Origin: an uncultured Clostridium sp.
GTDB taxonomy: Bacteria; Bacillota; Clostridia; Clostridiales; Clostridiaceae
NCBI GenBank assembly: GCA_934746785.1
Contig: CAKVFO010000087.1
Location: 1 to 14,607 of the forward strand
DNA length: 14,607 bases
Direction: 5' to 3'
Below, in pieces: positions 7,118 through 14,272 of this stretch (positions within the stretch are counted from its first letter, which is position 1; every line of letters begins with the position of its first letter). The notes under the pieces are model-generated. The model searched no databases, was not told where the DNA came from, and saw nothing but the letters and a program-made list of their open reading frames with translations. A program made the position numbers and the translations under genes.

Positions 7118-7136
7118 CAACATTTATTTGAAACAG
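7118..7136 (-). repeat. Right inverted repeat of the IS
   Basis: Read inward it is CTGTTTCAAATAAATGTTG, one base different from the left end and identical to the right end of the miniature element. Read outward it contains TTGAAA (7128-7133), a -35-like hexamer pointing at the importer operon. Confidence 0.85.
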
Positions 7137-7158
7137 ATTATTAGGATAAAATCGCAAA

Positions 7159-7164
7159 TATAAT
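7159..7164 (+). promoter_or_regulatory. Candidate -10 box of the importer operon, next to the IS end
   Basis: TATAAT lies 22 bp beyond the right IS end. A -35 at normal spacing would fall at about 7136-7141, across the IS junction, where GATTAT is a poor match. The native -35 may have been displaced by the insertion. Confidence 0.35.
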
Positions 7165-7238
7165 GTGAAGAGAAGTGACAGAAGCGGGCTTTTGTAGTAA
7201 GATAATTTTGAAAAAGTTAAAAATGGGGGGAAAATATA

Positions 7239-8216
7239 ATGAAGAAGAAACTAGCGTTAATCTTAACTGCACTATTTGCAGCAGCACTATTTATAGCTTG
7301 TGGAAAAACTGAAGAAACAGTAGCCACTAAAGAGGTAAAAGTAGTAGTTCCTGATGGAATACCTGCAATAGCTTCAGCTAAGTTAATTAAAGAAAATGAA
7401 GAAGTAAAAAAAGGTTACAATATAGAATATTCAATAGAATCAGCTCCTGAAAACATAGTTTCAGAAGTTTTAAAAGGAGAAGCTGATATTGCAATAGTAC
7501 CATCAAATGTTGCAGCAACTCAGTATAACAAAAATTCAGGATTTTGTATAGCAGGAACTGTTGGATGGGGATCAATGTACTTAGTTTCAACAGATGGAGA
7601 AAAGAAGATAGAAGAACTTAAAAATCAAGAAGTATATAACATAGGAAAAGGTCTTACACCAGATTTAATAGTAAGATCATTATTAAAAGATAATAATGTA
7701 AATGCTGATACAGATGTTAACTTTTCATATGTAAGTGGAGTAACAGAACTTGCTCCATTAGTTATAGCAGGTAAAACAAAATATGCTGTAATGCCAGAAC
7801 CTGCAGTATCTCAAGTTTTAGCAAAAAATAATAAGGCTAAGATAATTGCAAATTTAAATGAAGAGTGGAAAAAAATTAATAGCTCTGAGTATGGATATCC
7901 TCAATCAACAGTAATAGTTAAAAAAGAACTTATTAAAGAAGATAAAGAATTTGTAGAGAAGTTTCTAAATAAACTAAAAGAAAGCTGTGATTTTGCAGCA
8001 GAAAAAAATAGCGAATTACCTGACTATTGTCAAACAATTGGAGTATCAACAAATAAATCAGTTATTTTAACATCAATGGAGAGAGCAAATATTAACTATA
8101 CACCAATTAAAGATTGTTATGAAGAATACAACACATACTTTAACAAATTAAAAGAACTAGATGCTTCAACTATAGGAGGAAAGGTTCCTGATGAAGAAAT
8201 ATTTATGGAAAAATAA
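7239..8216 (+). CDS. ABC importer substrate-binding lipoprotein (NitT/TauT/THI5-like)
   Basis: This extracytoplasmic solute-binding protein captures a small ligand for the permease and ATPase encoded next. A lipoprotein signal peptide is clear: MKKK, a hydrophobic core, then LFIA-Cys21, followed by a Thr/Glu-rich linker. The mature part is of the NMT1/THI5/SsuA type (VVVPDGIPAIASAKLI near 35-50, EADIAIVPSNVAATQYN, YNIGKGLTPDLIVRSLL). The family transports nitrate, sulfonates or thiamine-precursor pyrimidines, among others. The ligand cannot be told, and no TPP riboswitch or other recognisable leader RNA is seen in the 102 bp between the IS and the start. A G-rich ribosome site (7225-7230) precedes ATG 7239 by 8 nt. 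Its 3' end overlaps the permease gene by 26 bp. Confidence 0.9.
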   Translation: MKKKLALILTALFAAALFIACGKTEETVATKEVKVVVPDGIPAIASAKLIKENEEVKKGYNIEYSIESAPENIVSEVLKGEADIAIVPSNVAATQYNKNSGFCIAGTVGWGSMYLVSTDGEKKIEELKNQEVYNIGKGLTPDLIVRSLLKDNNVNADTDVNFSYVSGVTELAPLVIAGKTKYAVMPEPAVSQVLAKNNKAKIIANLNEEWKKINSSEYGYPQSTVIVKKELIKEDKEFVEKFLNKLKESCDFAAEKNSELPDYCQTIGVSTNKSVILTSMERANINYTPIKDCYEEYNTYFNKLKELDASTIGGKVPDEEIFMEK

Positions 8217-8958
8217 AAAATATGAGATAATATCAGTTTTTCTAATTCTAATTCTTTGGGAAATAGCAGCTATAAAAATAAATAATGAAATATATATACC
8301 AAGGATTGAAGAAGTATTAAAATCTATATTATCAATAATACAGGGACAAAACTTCAAGTGGAATTTATTAAGCAGTATATATAGAACAGTAATAAGCTTT
8401 TTATCAGCATATATTCTTGCAGTGATTTTAGGGGTACTATCATTGATGTACCCCGTTTTTAAAAGCTTTTTTAAACAAATAAATTCTGTAGGAAAAACAA
8501 TTCCAACCATGGTATTGGTGGTACTGGCTCTAGTTTGGTTTGACAAAAATAAGGCACCATTTGTAGTGGGATTTGCAATAGTATTTCCTATATTATATGA
8601 AGGCGTTGTTACTGCACTTAATAATGTAGATAAAAACATAATGGAAATGTGCAAAATATATAATGTTTCAACTAAAGAAAAGATAAAGAAAATATATTAT
8701 CCATCAATAAAGTTTTATACTTCAGGAATATTTGTATCAACTTTTTCTTTAGCATTTAAAGTAGTAGTAGCTGGAGAGGTTCATGGACAGCCAAAGTTTG
8801 GTGTTGGTGCTGCTATTCAGCTTGAAAAAATGAACTTTAATATAACAGGAATTTTTGCTTGGATTATATTAATAGCTTTAATGTCAATTGTTTTAGATAA
8901 AGTAAATAAAGTATTTTTAAAAAGGTCAGACAGGTGGAAAGATGAAAATAGAAATTAA
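8191..8958 (+). CDS. ABC importer permease (SsuC/TauC/ThiX-like)
   Basis: The integral membrane subunit of the importer is 255 aa with about six hydrophobic segments, beginning with EIISVFLILILWEIAAI near residue 15. The central GKTIPTMVLVVLALVWFDKN block and the cytoplasmic EAA-like loop (MEMCKIYNVSTKEKIKKIYYPS) place it with the binding-protein-dependent permeases of the NitT/TauT group. In the EAA loop the usually conserved Gly is Asn. AGGAGG (8174-8179) lies inside the preceding gene, and the start ATG overlaps its last 26 bp, so the two are probably translationally coupled. Confidence 0.9.
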   Translation: MKKYLWKNKKYEIISVFLILILWEIAAIKINNEIYIPRIEEVLKSILSIIQGQNFKWNLLSSIYRTVISFLSAYILAVILGVLSLMYPVFKSFFKQINSVGKTIPTMVLVVLALVWFDKNKAPFVVGFAIVFPILYEGVVTALNNVDKNIMEMCKIYNVSTKEKIKKIYYPSIKFYTSGIFVSTFSLAFKVVVAGEVHGQPKFGVGAAIQLEKMNFNITGIFAWIILIALMSIVLDKVNKVFLKRSDRWKDENRN

Positions 8959-9610
8959 AGATTTAAGCAAGAGCTATGAAGGCAGGCAAATATTTAAAGA
9001 TTTTTCTTTAACTCTAGAAAGTAAAAAAGTGAATTCAATTATAGGAGCATCAGGAGGAGGGAAAAGTACTCTTCTTAATATAATTGCAGGGCTTTTAGAG
9101 AAGGATTCAGGACGTATATTAGGAGTAAATGAAGAGGATATAAGTTATATATTTCAAGAGGACAGGCTACTGAAGTGGCTTACTGTAAGAGAAAATATTG
9201 AGATTTTTATATATAACTACTATTCAAGAAAAGAGGCAGAAAAAGTTATAGATAAAATATTTACAATTCTCAATATAAAAGATACACTAAATGAATATCC
9301 ATCAAAATTAAGCGGGGGAATGAGGCAGAGGGTAAATATTGCAAGGGCCCTTATAAAACCTTCAAAAGTAATCTTAATGGATGAGCCCTTTAAATCCCTT
9401 GATTATAAGACAAAATACCTTATAATTAAAGAGCTTAAGGTAATCTTTGAGAAGGAGGACAGGTTAGTTCTATTTGTTACCCATGATGTTGATGAAGCAA
9501 TATTTATGGAAGGAAACATTTATGTACTAGGTGGAAGACCTTTTGAGATAAAGGGAGTTTTTAAAGAGCATTTAGAACAAAATAAGAAAAAAATTATAGA
9601 ACTTATTTAA
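8942..9610 (+). CDS. ABC importer ATPase (SsuB/TauB/ThiZ-like)
   Basis: This cytoplasmic nucleotide-binding subunit (222 aa) powers the importer. Walker A is GASGGGKST (35-43), the Q-loop FQEDRLLKWLTVREN (Gln72) has the LLxWLTV pattern characteristic of the nitrate/taurine/sulfonate group, the signature is LSGGMRQR (123-130), Walker B is VILMDEP (143-149), and the switch His is His181 (FVTHD). It overlaps the permease gene by 17 bp, with AGGTGG just upstream of ATG 8942. At 222 aa it is shorter than the usual 250-260 aa of this group, mainly through a reduced C-terminus. Confidence 0.92.
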   Translation: MKIEIKDLSKSYEGRQIFKDFSLTLESKKVNSIIGASGGGKSTLLNIIAGLLEKDSGRILGVNEEDISYIFQEDRLLKWLTVRENIEIFIYNYYSRKEAEKVIDKIFTILNIKDTLNEYPSKLSGGMRQRVNIARALIKPSKVILMDEPFKSLDYKTKYLIIKELKVIFEKEDRLVLFVTHDVDEAIFMEGNIYVLGGRPFEIKGVFKEHLEQNKKKIIELI

Positions 9611-9630
9611 GAAAACAAAAGGAGGAAAAG

Positions 9631-11337
9631 ATGTTTAAGAAATTTATTAAATTTTATAAACCATATAAAAAATTATTCATCATAGATTTAATAGCAGCAC
9701 TTATTGCAGCAGCCTGTGATCTTGTTTATCCTATGATGACTAGGGAATTAGTAAATAATTCAATACCAGATATGAATATTAGAATGTTAAAAGTATTCGC
9801 AGTTACTTTAATGATATTATTTATAATTAAAGCACTATGTGGCTACTTCATGCAATATTGGGGACATGTTGTAGGGGTTAGGATGCAGGGGGATATGAGA
9901 AGAGAGATTTTTAGTCATCTTCAAAGACTTCCTAATAAGTATTTTGATAACAATAAAACAGGGGACATAATGTCTAGGATAATAAATGATCTTCTAGAAA
10001 TATCAGAACTTGCTCATCATGGGCCTGAGGATTTATTTATTTCAATAGTAATGCTTTTAGGATCTTTTATTGTATTATGTACAATTAATGTTCCTCTTAC
10101 ATTAATAATATTTGCCTGTGTTCCTATAATAGTGATTTTTACAATGATTCAAAGAAAAAGAATGAATGATGCATTCTTAAAAACAAGAGTTAAAACGGGA
10201 GTTGTTAATGCAGAACTTGAAAATAGCATTTCAGGAATAAGAATTTCAAAGGCTTTTGTTTCTCATGAATTTGAAGAATCAAAGTTTGAAAAAGGAAACA
10301 AGGATTTTATAAAAGCCAGGGAAGAAGCTTATAAGGTTATGGCTGAGTATTTTTCAGGTGCAAATTTCTCTATAGATATTTTAAATTATGTAGTTTTAAT
10401 AGTAGGTGGAATATTTACTTTTAATGGCGCTATAAGTATAGGTGATTTCTTTGCTTATGTCCTATATATTAAGATTTTTATTGATCCTATTAAGAAGCTT
10501 ATAAACTTTATGGAACAGTTCCAAAGTGGAATGACTGGTTTTAAGAGATATATGGAAATAATTAATGAAGATCAGGAAAAAGAGAAGGAAGATGCAGCTG
10601 CTCTTGAAGATGTTAAAGGAAAGGTAAGCTTTAAGAATGTATCTTTCAGTTATGAAGGCAAGGAAGTTTTAAATAATATATCAATTGATATTGAACCTGG
10701 AAAAACATTAGCTTTAGTTGGTCCTTCAGGTGGAGGTAAGTCAACTTTCTGTAATCTTATTCCTAGGTTCTATGATGTGGACAAGGGTCATATATTAATT
10801 GATGATAAAGATATTTTAGATGTTACTATAAGTTCTTTAAGAAAAAATATAGGTATTGTTCAGCAGGAAGTTTTCTTATTTACTGGTACTATAAAGGATA
10901 ATATTAGGTATGGTAAGTTTGATGCAAGTGATGAGGAAATTATTGAAGCTGCGAAATCAGCTAATATTCATGAGTTTATTATGGGTCTTGAAGATGGATA
11001 TGATACATACATAGGTGAGAGAGGGGTTAAATTATCAGGCGGCCAAAAGCAGAGAATATCAATAGCAAGGGTATTTTTAAAGAACCCTCCAATTCTTATA
11101 TTAGATGAAGCAACTTCTGCCCTAGATAATACAACTGAGTATTATATTAAGAAGTCTTTAGATGATTTAAGTAAGAATAGAACAACTATTGTAGTTGCTC
11201 ATAGATTATCTACTATAAAGAATGCAGATGAGATTGTTGTTTTAACTGATAATGGAATTGAAGAACGTGGAACTCATGAAGAGTTGATGAATATGAAGGG
11301 TATTTATAATAAACTTAATAGTTTTAACTACAATTAA
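9631..11337 (+). CDS. ABC exporter half-transporter (MdlB/MsbA type)
   Basis: One polypeptide carries a six-helix exporter membrane domain (about 1-310) fused to an ATPase domain (about 330-568); such proteins work as homodimers or heterodimers in the membrane. The NBD has Walker A GPSGGGKST (364-372), Q-loop Gln411 (VQQEVFLFTGTI), signature LSGGQKQR (468-475), Walker B ILILDEATSALD with catalytic Glu493, and the switch His524 (VAHRLST). The catalytic Glu is intact, so this would be a fully active half, compatible with a homodimer. The gene starts 20 bp after the importer ATPase gene with AAAGGAGG upstream and no promoter between, so it is probably co-transcribed. A strong terminator follows. 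The substrate is unknown; lipids, drugs or peptides are all exported by this family. Confidence 0.9.
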   Translation: MFKKFIKFYKPYKKLFIIDLIAALIAAACDLVYPMMTRELVNNSIPDMNIRMLKVFAVTLMILFIIKALCGYFMQYWGHVVGVRMQGDMRREIFSHLQRLPNKYFDNNKTGDIMSRIINDLLEISELAHHGPEDLFISIVMLLGSFIVLCTINVPLTLIIFACVPIIVIFTMIQRKRMNDAFLKTRVKTGVVNAELENSISGIRISKAFVSHEFEESKFEKGNKDFIKAREEAYKVMAEYFSGANFSIDILNYVVLIVGGIFTFNGAISIGDFFAYVLYIKIFIDPIKKLINFMEQFQSGMTGFKRYMEIINEDQEKEKEDAAALEDVKGKVSFKNVSFSYEGKEVLNNISIDIEPGKTLALVGPSGGGKSTFCNLIPRFYDVDKGHILIDDKDILDVTISSLRKNIGIVQQEVFLFTGTIKDNIRYGKFDASDEEIIEAAKSANIHEFIMGLEDGYDTYIGERGVKLSGGQKQRISIARVFLKNPPILILDEATSALDNTTEYYIKKSLDDLSKNRTTIVVAHRLSTIKNADEIVVLTDNGIEERGTHEELMNMKGIYNKLNSFNYN

Positions 11338-11358
11338 ATTAACAATATACATAAAAAG

Positions 11359-11400
11359 ACAAGTGTAATATTGATAAATCATCAATATTACACTTGTTTT
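11359..11400 (+). terminator. Terminator of the ABC operon
   Basis: A perfect 17-bp stem (11359-11375 with 11381-11397) with loop AAATC is followed by TTT. It separates the ABC genes from the flagellin locus. The 5' flank AAAAAG gives partial function on the other strand too. Confidence 0.85.
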
Positions 11401-11431
11401 AATATTAAAATAAAAAAAGATTAAAAATGGC

Positions 11432-11458
11432 TAAAGTAAAATCGAAACAGGTCGAAAT
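11432..11458 (+). promoter_or_regulatory. SigD (sigma-28) flagellar promoter of flagellin 1
   Basis: TAAA (11432-11435), a 15-bp spacer, then GTCGAAAT (11451-11458), against the sigma-28 consensus TAAA-N15-GCCGATAT (6 of 8 in the -10 element). The start site would be near 11465, giving a leader of about 93 nt. Confidence 0.7.
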
Positions 11459-11464
11459 TAATAG

Positions 11465-11476
11465 TGTAAGCTTACA
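11465..11476. repeat. 12-bp perfect palindrome at the flagellin start site
   Basis: TGTAAGCTTACA is self-complementary and falls at about +1 to +12 of the predicted SigD transcript. It could be an operator or a 5' end hairpin in the mRNA; no binding protein is assigned. Confidence 0.35.
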
Positions 11477-11518
11477 AAAGAATTTTATAAGAAATTTTAA
11501 GTGAACAAAAGAGAATAT

Positions 11519-11550
11519 GGCAAGGATGCCGTGTCTTAAATCAAGGAGGA
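11519..11550 (+). promoter_or_regulatory. CsrA-type binding region in the flagellin leader
   Basis: GGCA-AGGA-TGCC (11519-11530) is a four-base-pair hairpin with GGA in the loop and contains CAAGGATG, the core of the CsrA consensus. A second GGA-containing site, TCAAGGAGGA (11541-11550), is the ribosome site of flagellin 1, about 21 nt downstream. Two sites, one a hairpin and one over the Shine-Dalgarno, is the arrangement known for Bacillus subtilis hag. CsrA itself is not encoded in the window. Confidence 0.6.
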
Positions 11551-11557
11551 AAAACAA

Positions 11558-12802
11558 ATGATAATCAATCATAATATGATGGCAGCTAATGCCTTAAGAA
11601 ATTCATCAATAAACCAAGGAGCTGCTTCTAAGTCAATGGAAAAATTAAGCTCAGGTTTAAGAATAAACAGAGCTGGAGATGATGCTGCAGGTCTTTCAAT
11701 TTCAGAAAAGATGAGAGCACAAATCAGAGGTTTAGAACAAGCTTCAACAAATGCTCAAGATGGTATTTCATTAATCCAAACAGCAGAAGGTGCTTTAAAT
11801 GAAACTCACAACATTCTTCAAAGAATGAGAGAATTATCTGTGCAAGCTTCTAACGATACAAATATAGATACAGATAGAGCAGCTATCCAAGAAGAAATGG
11901 ACGCTTTAGGAGAAGAAATAACAAGAATTGCTAAGGATACAGAATTCAATAAGCAATCATTATTAGATGGTGGTTTCAACGGAAGCTTCCAAATAGGAGC
12001 TAATGAAAGCCAATCAATAAAATTAGGTATAGATAAGATGGATTCTGCAAGTTTAGGTTTAACTTCAGGTATAGTTGTTAAAGAAAGTCAACCTATAGCA
12101 GCAGATAAATTAGCTGATGGAATATACACTATAGAGGGTGATAAGTTATTAGATAGTAAAGGAAATCAAGTAGGTACTTTAACCAAAGGTGATAATAAGA
12201 TAACGGCTAATGGTGAAGATGTTCAGTTTGGTACTGCAAAGATTAATGATAAGGCTACAGTAACAGTTAAAGATGGACAAATGACTATTGAAAATACATT
12301 TCCTGCTGCCAAGCAAGATGACCTTAAAAAATTAGCGGCTGGTACTTATACAGTAACTGCGAACAATGTTTTAAAAGATGGTGAATTGATAGGAGAATTT
12401 AATGGTGGTACTATAACACTTAAAGATGGTACAACATTAGATAAAGATGCTTTAGGATTTAAAGAGGATATTAAAGCTGGTGATGAATTTACAATTAAAG
12501 GTATAGATATTGCTGATTCTAAGAAAGCAACTGCATCAATAACTCAAATTAACAATGCTATAGAAAAAGTTTCTACTCAAAGATCTCAATTAGGGGCTGT
12601 TCAAAATAGATTAGAACACACAATTTCTAACTTAGATACTTCATCAGAAAACTTAACTTCAGCTGAATCAAGAATAAGAGATGTAAACATGGCTAAGGAA
12701 ATGTCTACATTCTCAAAGAACAACATATTACAACAAGCTGCTCAAGCTATGCTTTCTCAAGCAAACCAACAACCACAAAACGTTCTTCAATTATTAAGAT
12801 AA
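11558..12802 (+). CDS. hag: Flagellin 1, flagellar filament subunit
   Basis: This is the exported structural protein of the flagellar filament, 414 aa. The N-terminal D0/D1 region (1-170) has the conserved SSGLRINRAGDDAAGLSISEKMR and IQTAEGALNETHNILQRMRELSVQA blocks. The C-terminal D1/D0 region (325-414) has RLEHTISNL, SRIRDVNMAKEM and the terminal QPQNVLQLLR. Between them lies a surface-exposed variable domain (about 175-320) made of two related units that begin ADGIYTI (186) and AAGTYTV (260). There is no signal peptide, as expected for export by the flagellar type III apparatus. The gene has its own SigD promoter, a long leader with CsrA-type sites and AAGGAGG 8 nt before the ATG. A terminator follows. 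Confidence 0.95.
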   Translation: MIINHNMMAANALRNSSINQGAASKSMEKLSSGLRINRAGDDAAGLSISEKMRAQIRGLEQASTNAQDGISLIQTAEGALNETHNILQRMRELSVQASNDTNIDTDRAAIQEEMDALGEEITRIAKDTEFNKQSLLDGGFNGSFQIGANESQSIKLGIDKMDSASLGLTSGIVVKESQPIAADKLADGIYTIEGDKLLDSKGNQVGTLTKGDNKITANGEDVQFGTAKINDKATVTVKDGQMTIENTFPAAKQDDLKKLAAGTYTVTANNVLKDGELIGEFNGGTITLKDGTTLDKDALGFKEDIKAGDEFTIKGIDIADSKKATASITQINNAIEKVSTQRSQLGAVQNRLEHTISNLDTSSENLTSAESRIRDVNMAKEMSTFSKNNILQQAAQAMLSQANQQPQNVLQLLR

Positions 12803-12826
12803 TTTTAGAATTAATAGGTATAAGGG

Positions 12827-12855
12827 CAACCTCCAATTTTGGAGGTTGTTTTTTT
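12827..12855 (+). terminator. Terminator between the two flagellin genes
   Basis: CAACCTCC (12827-12834), AATTTT loop, GGAGGTTG (12841-12848), then seven T. It ends 20 bp before the second flagellin start codon, so flagellin 2 needs read-through or another source of transcript. Confidence 0.85.
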
Positions 12856-12875
12856 AAGTCAAGGAGGAATAAGTA

Positions 12876-14117
12876 ATGATAATTACTCATAATATGATGG
12901 CGGCTAATGCAATAAGAAATTCATCAATAAATCAAGGATCATCTGCTAAATCAATGAAAAAGTTAAGTTCTGGTTCGAAGATAAATAGTGCTTCTGATAA
13001 TGCTGCAGGCCTTTCTATTTCAGAAAAGATGAGAGCTCAGATTAGAGGCTTAGAAAAATCTTCTACAAATGCTGAAGATGGCATTTCATTAATTCAAACA
13101 GCAGAAGGTGCTTTAGAAGAAACTCATAATCTTCTTCAAAGAATGAGAGAATTAGCTGTGCAGGCTGCAAATGATACTAATATAGATACAGATAGAGATG
13201 CTATTCAAGAGGAAATGGATGCTTTAGGAGAAGAAATTACAAGAATCTCTAAAGATACAGAATTTAATAAACAAACATTATTAAATGGTGATTTTAATGG
13301 AAGTTTTCAAATAGGAGCTAATGAACGCCAGTCAATTTCATTATCAATAGATAAAATGGATTCAGCAAATTTAGGATTAACTTCAGCTATACATGTTGTA
13401 GAAGTAATAGATATGCCAGGATTAGCAGATGGGATTTATACAATAGATGGACCAAAATTACTTGATACTAAAAGTAATGAAGTAGGAACAATAATTGAAA
13501 CCCAAAGTAAGGTAACTGTTAATGGTCAAAATAATCCAGTAATCTTTAATGCTACAGCTCTTAAAAGTGGTGGAGAAATTATAGTTAAAAATGGAAAGGC
13601 TACAGTTAAAAATCCTATAGATGCATCAATTTCAGATAAATTTCCTGCAGGAACCTATAGTATTAAAGGAAATAGTTTATTAAAAGATGGTCAGCTATCA
13701 GGCAGCTTTAATCCTCAAAGCAATAAAGTGAAATTAGAGAATGGTTTAGAGTTAACAGGCTTTGATTTAGCATTTAAAAGAGATTTACAAGATGGAGATT
13801 CCTTTGAAATTAGGGGCGTAGATATTGGTGATTATGAAAAAGCAAGTGCATCAGTTACTCAAATTAATAATGCTATAGAAAAAGTTTCTACTCAAAGATC
13901 TAAATTAGGGGCGTTTCAAAATAGATTAGAGCATACGATTTCTAATTTAGATACTTCATCAGAAAACTTAACTTCAGCAGAATCAAGAATAAGAGATGTA
14001 AACATGGCTAAGGAAATGTCTACATTCTCAAAGAACAATATACTGCAACAAGCAGCACAGGCTATGATTGCTCAGGCAAACCAACAACCACAAAACGTTC
14101 TTCAATTATTAAGATAA
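12876..14117 (+). CDS. Flagellin 2, tandem paralogue
   Basis: A second full-length flagellin (413 aa) with the same domain order: D0/D1 (1-170), a variable middle (about 175-320), and C-terminal D1/D0 ending QPQNVLQLLR. The variable region differs from flagellin 1 but keeps the two-unit plan (ADGIYTI and PAGTYSI). In the conserved N-terminal block SSGLRINRAGDD of flagellin 1 this protein reads SSGSKINSASDN, a departure in a normally well-kept part. AAGGAGG sits 8 nt before ATG 12876. No SigD promoter and no CsrA-type hairpin lie in the 73-bp gap, which contains a terminator. It is therefore likely a minor filament component expressed by read-through. No strong terminator is seen after it. Confidence 0.93.
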   Translation: MIITHNMMAANAIRNSSINQGSSAKSMKKLSSGSKINSASDNAAGLSISEKMRAQIRGLEKSSTNAEDGISLIQTAEGALEETHNLLQRMRELAVQAANDTNIDTDRDAIQEEMDALGEEITRISKDTEFNKQTLLNGDFNGSFQIGANERQSISLSIDKMDSANLGLTSAIHVVEVIDMPGLADGIYTIDGPKLLDTKSNEVGTIIETQSKVTVNGQNNPVIFNATALKSGGEIIVKNGKATVKNPIDASISDKFPAGTYSIKGNSLLKDGQLSGSFNPQSNKVKLENGLELTGFDLAFKRDLQDGDSFEIRGVDIGDYEKASASVTQINNAIEKVSTQRSKLGAFQNRLEHTISNLDTSSENLTSAESRIRDVNMAKEMSTFSKNNILQQAAQAMIAQANQQPQNVLQLLR

Positions 14118-14200
14118 TTTTAGAATTAAAAATTTAACTGATGGAGATACTATATATTTGTATTCAGCAATGTTAGAAGGTGAAATTAATTTTCATTTGA

Positions 14201-14229
14201 TTGACAACATAATATATGGGTTGTACAAT
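14201..14229 (+). promoter_or_regulatory. trxA promoter, sigma-A type
   Basis: TTGACA (14201-14206), a 17-bp spacer, TACAAT (14224-14229). The start site is expected near 14236, about 37 nt before the trxA ATG. Confidence 0.75.
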
Positions 14230-14272
14230 AAGAAAAAATGAAACCTATTATGGTATTTTAGGAGGAATAAAA

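Larger units (their letters stand above)
6157..7136 (+). mobile_element. IS1595-like insertion sequence, 980 bp
   Basis: The element is bounded by 19-bp inverted repeats (6157-6175 and 7118-7136) differing at one position, and carries one transposase gene filling most of its length. The flanking 8-mers ATAATTAT (6149-6156) and ATTATTAG (7137-7144) match at 6 of 8 positions. This could be a decayed 8-bp target duplication, the length usual for this family, or chance in AT-rich DNA. It sits between the yaaR terminator and the importer operon. Family assignment rests on the transposase domains, not on the end sequences. Confidence 0.8.

Noticed and set aside
7137..7238. Possible riboswitch or T-box leader before the importer operon
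   Set aside because: Only a small weak hairpin (about 7178-7195) is present; no TPP, FMN, SAM or T-box core motif could be found.
8166..8654. 162-codon minus-strand frame across the lipoprotein/permease junction
   Set aside because: It opposes two overlapping, motif-supported genes and has no ribosome site or recognisable domain.
14181..14196. Weak hairpin as terminator of flagellin 2
   Set aside because: Its stem is about five A-T-rich pairs without a U tract, and it abuts the trxA -35; not convincing.
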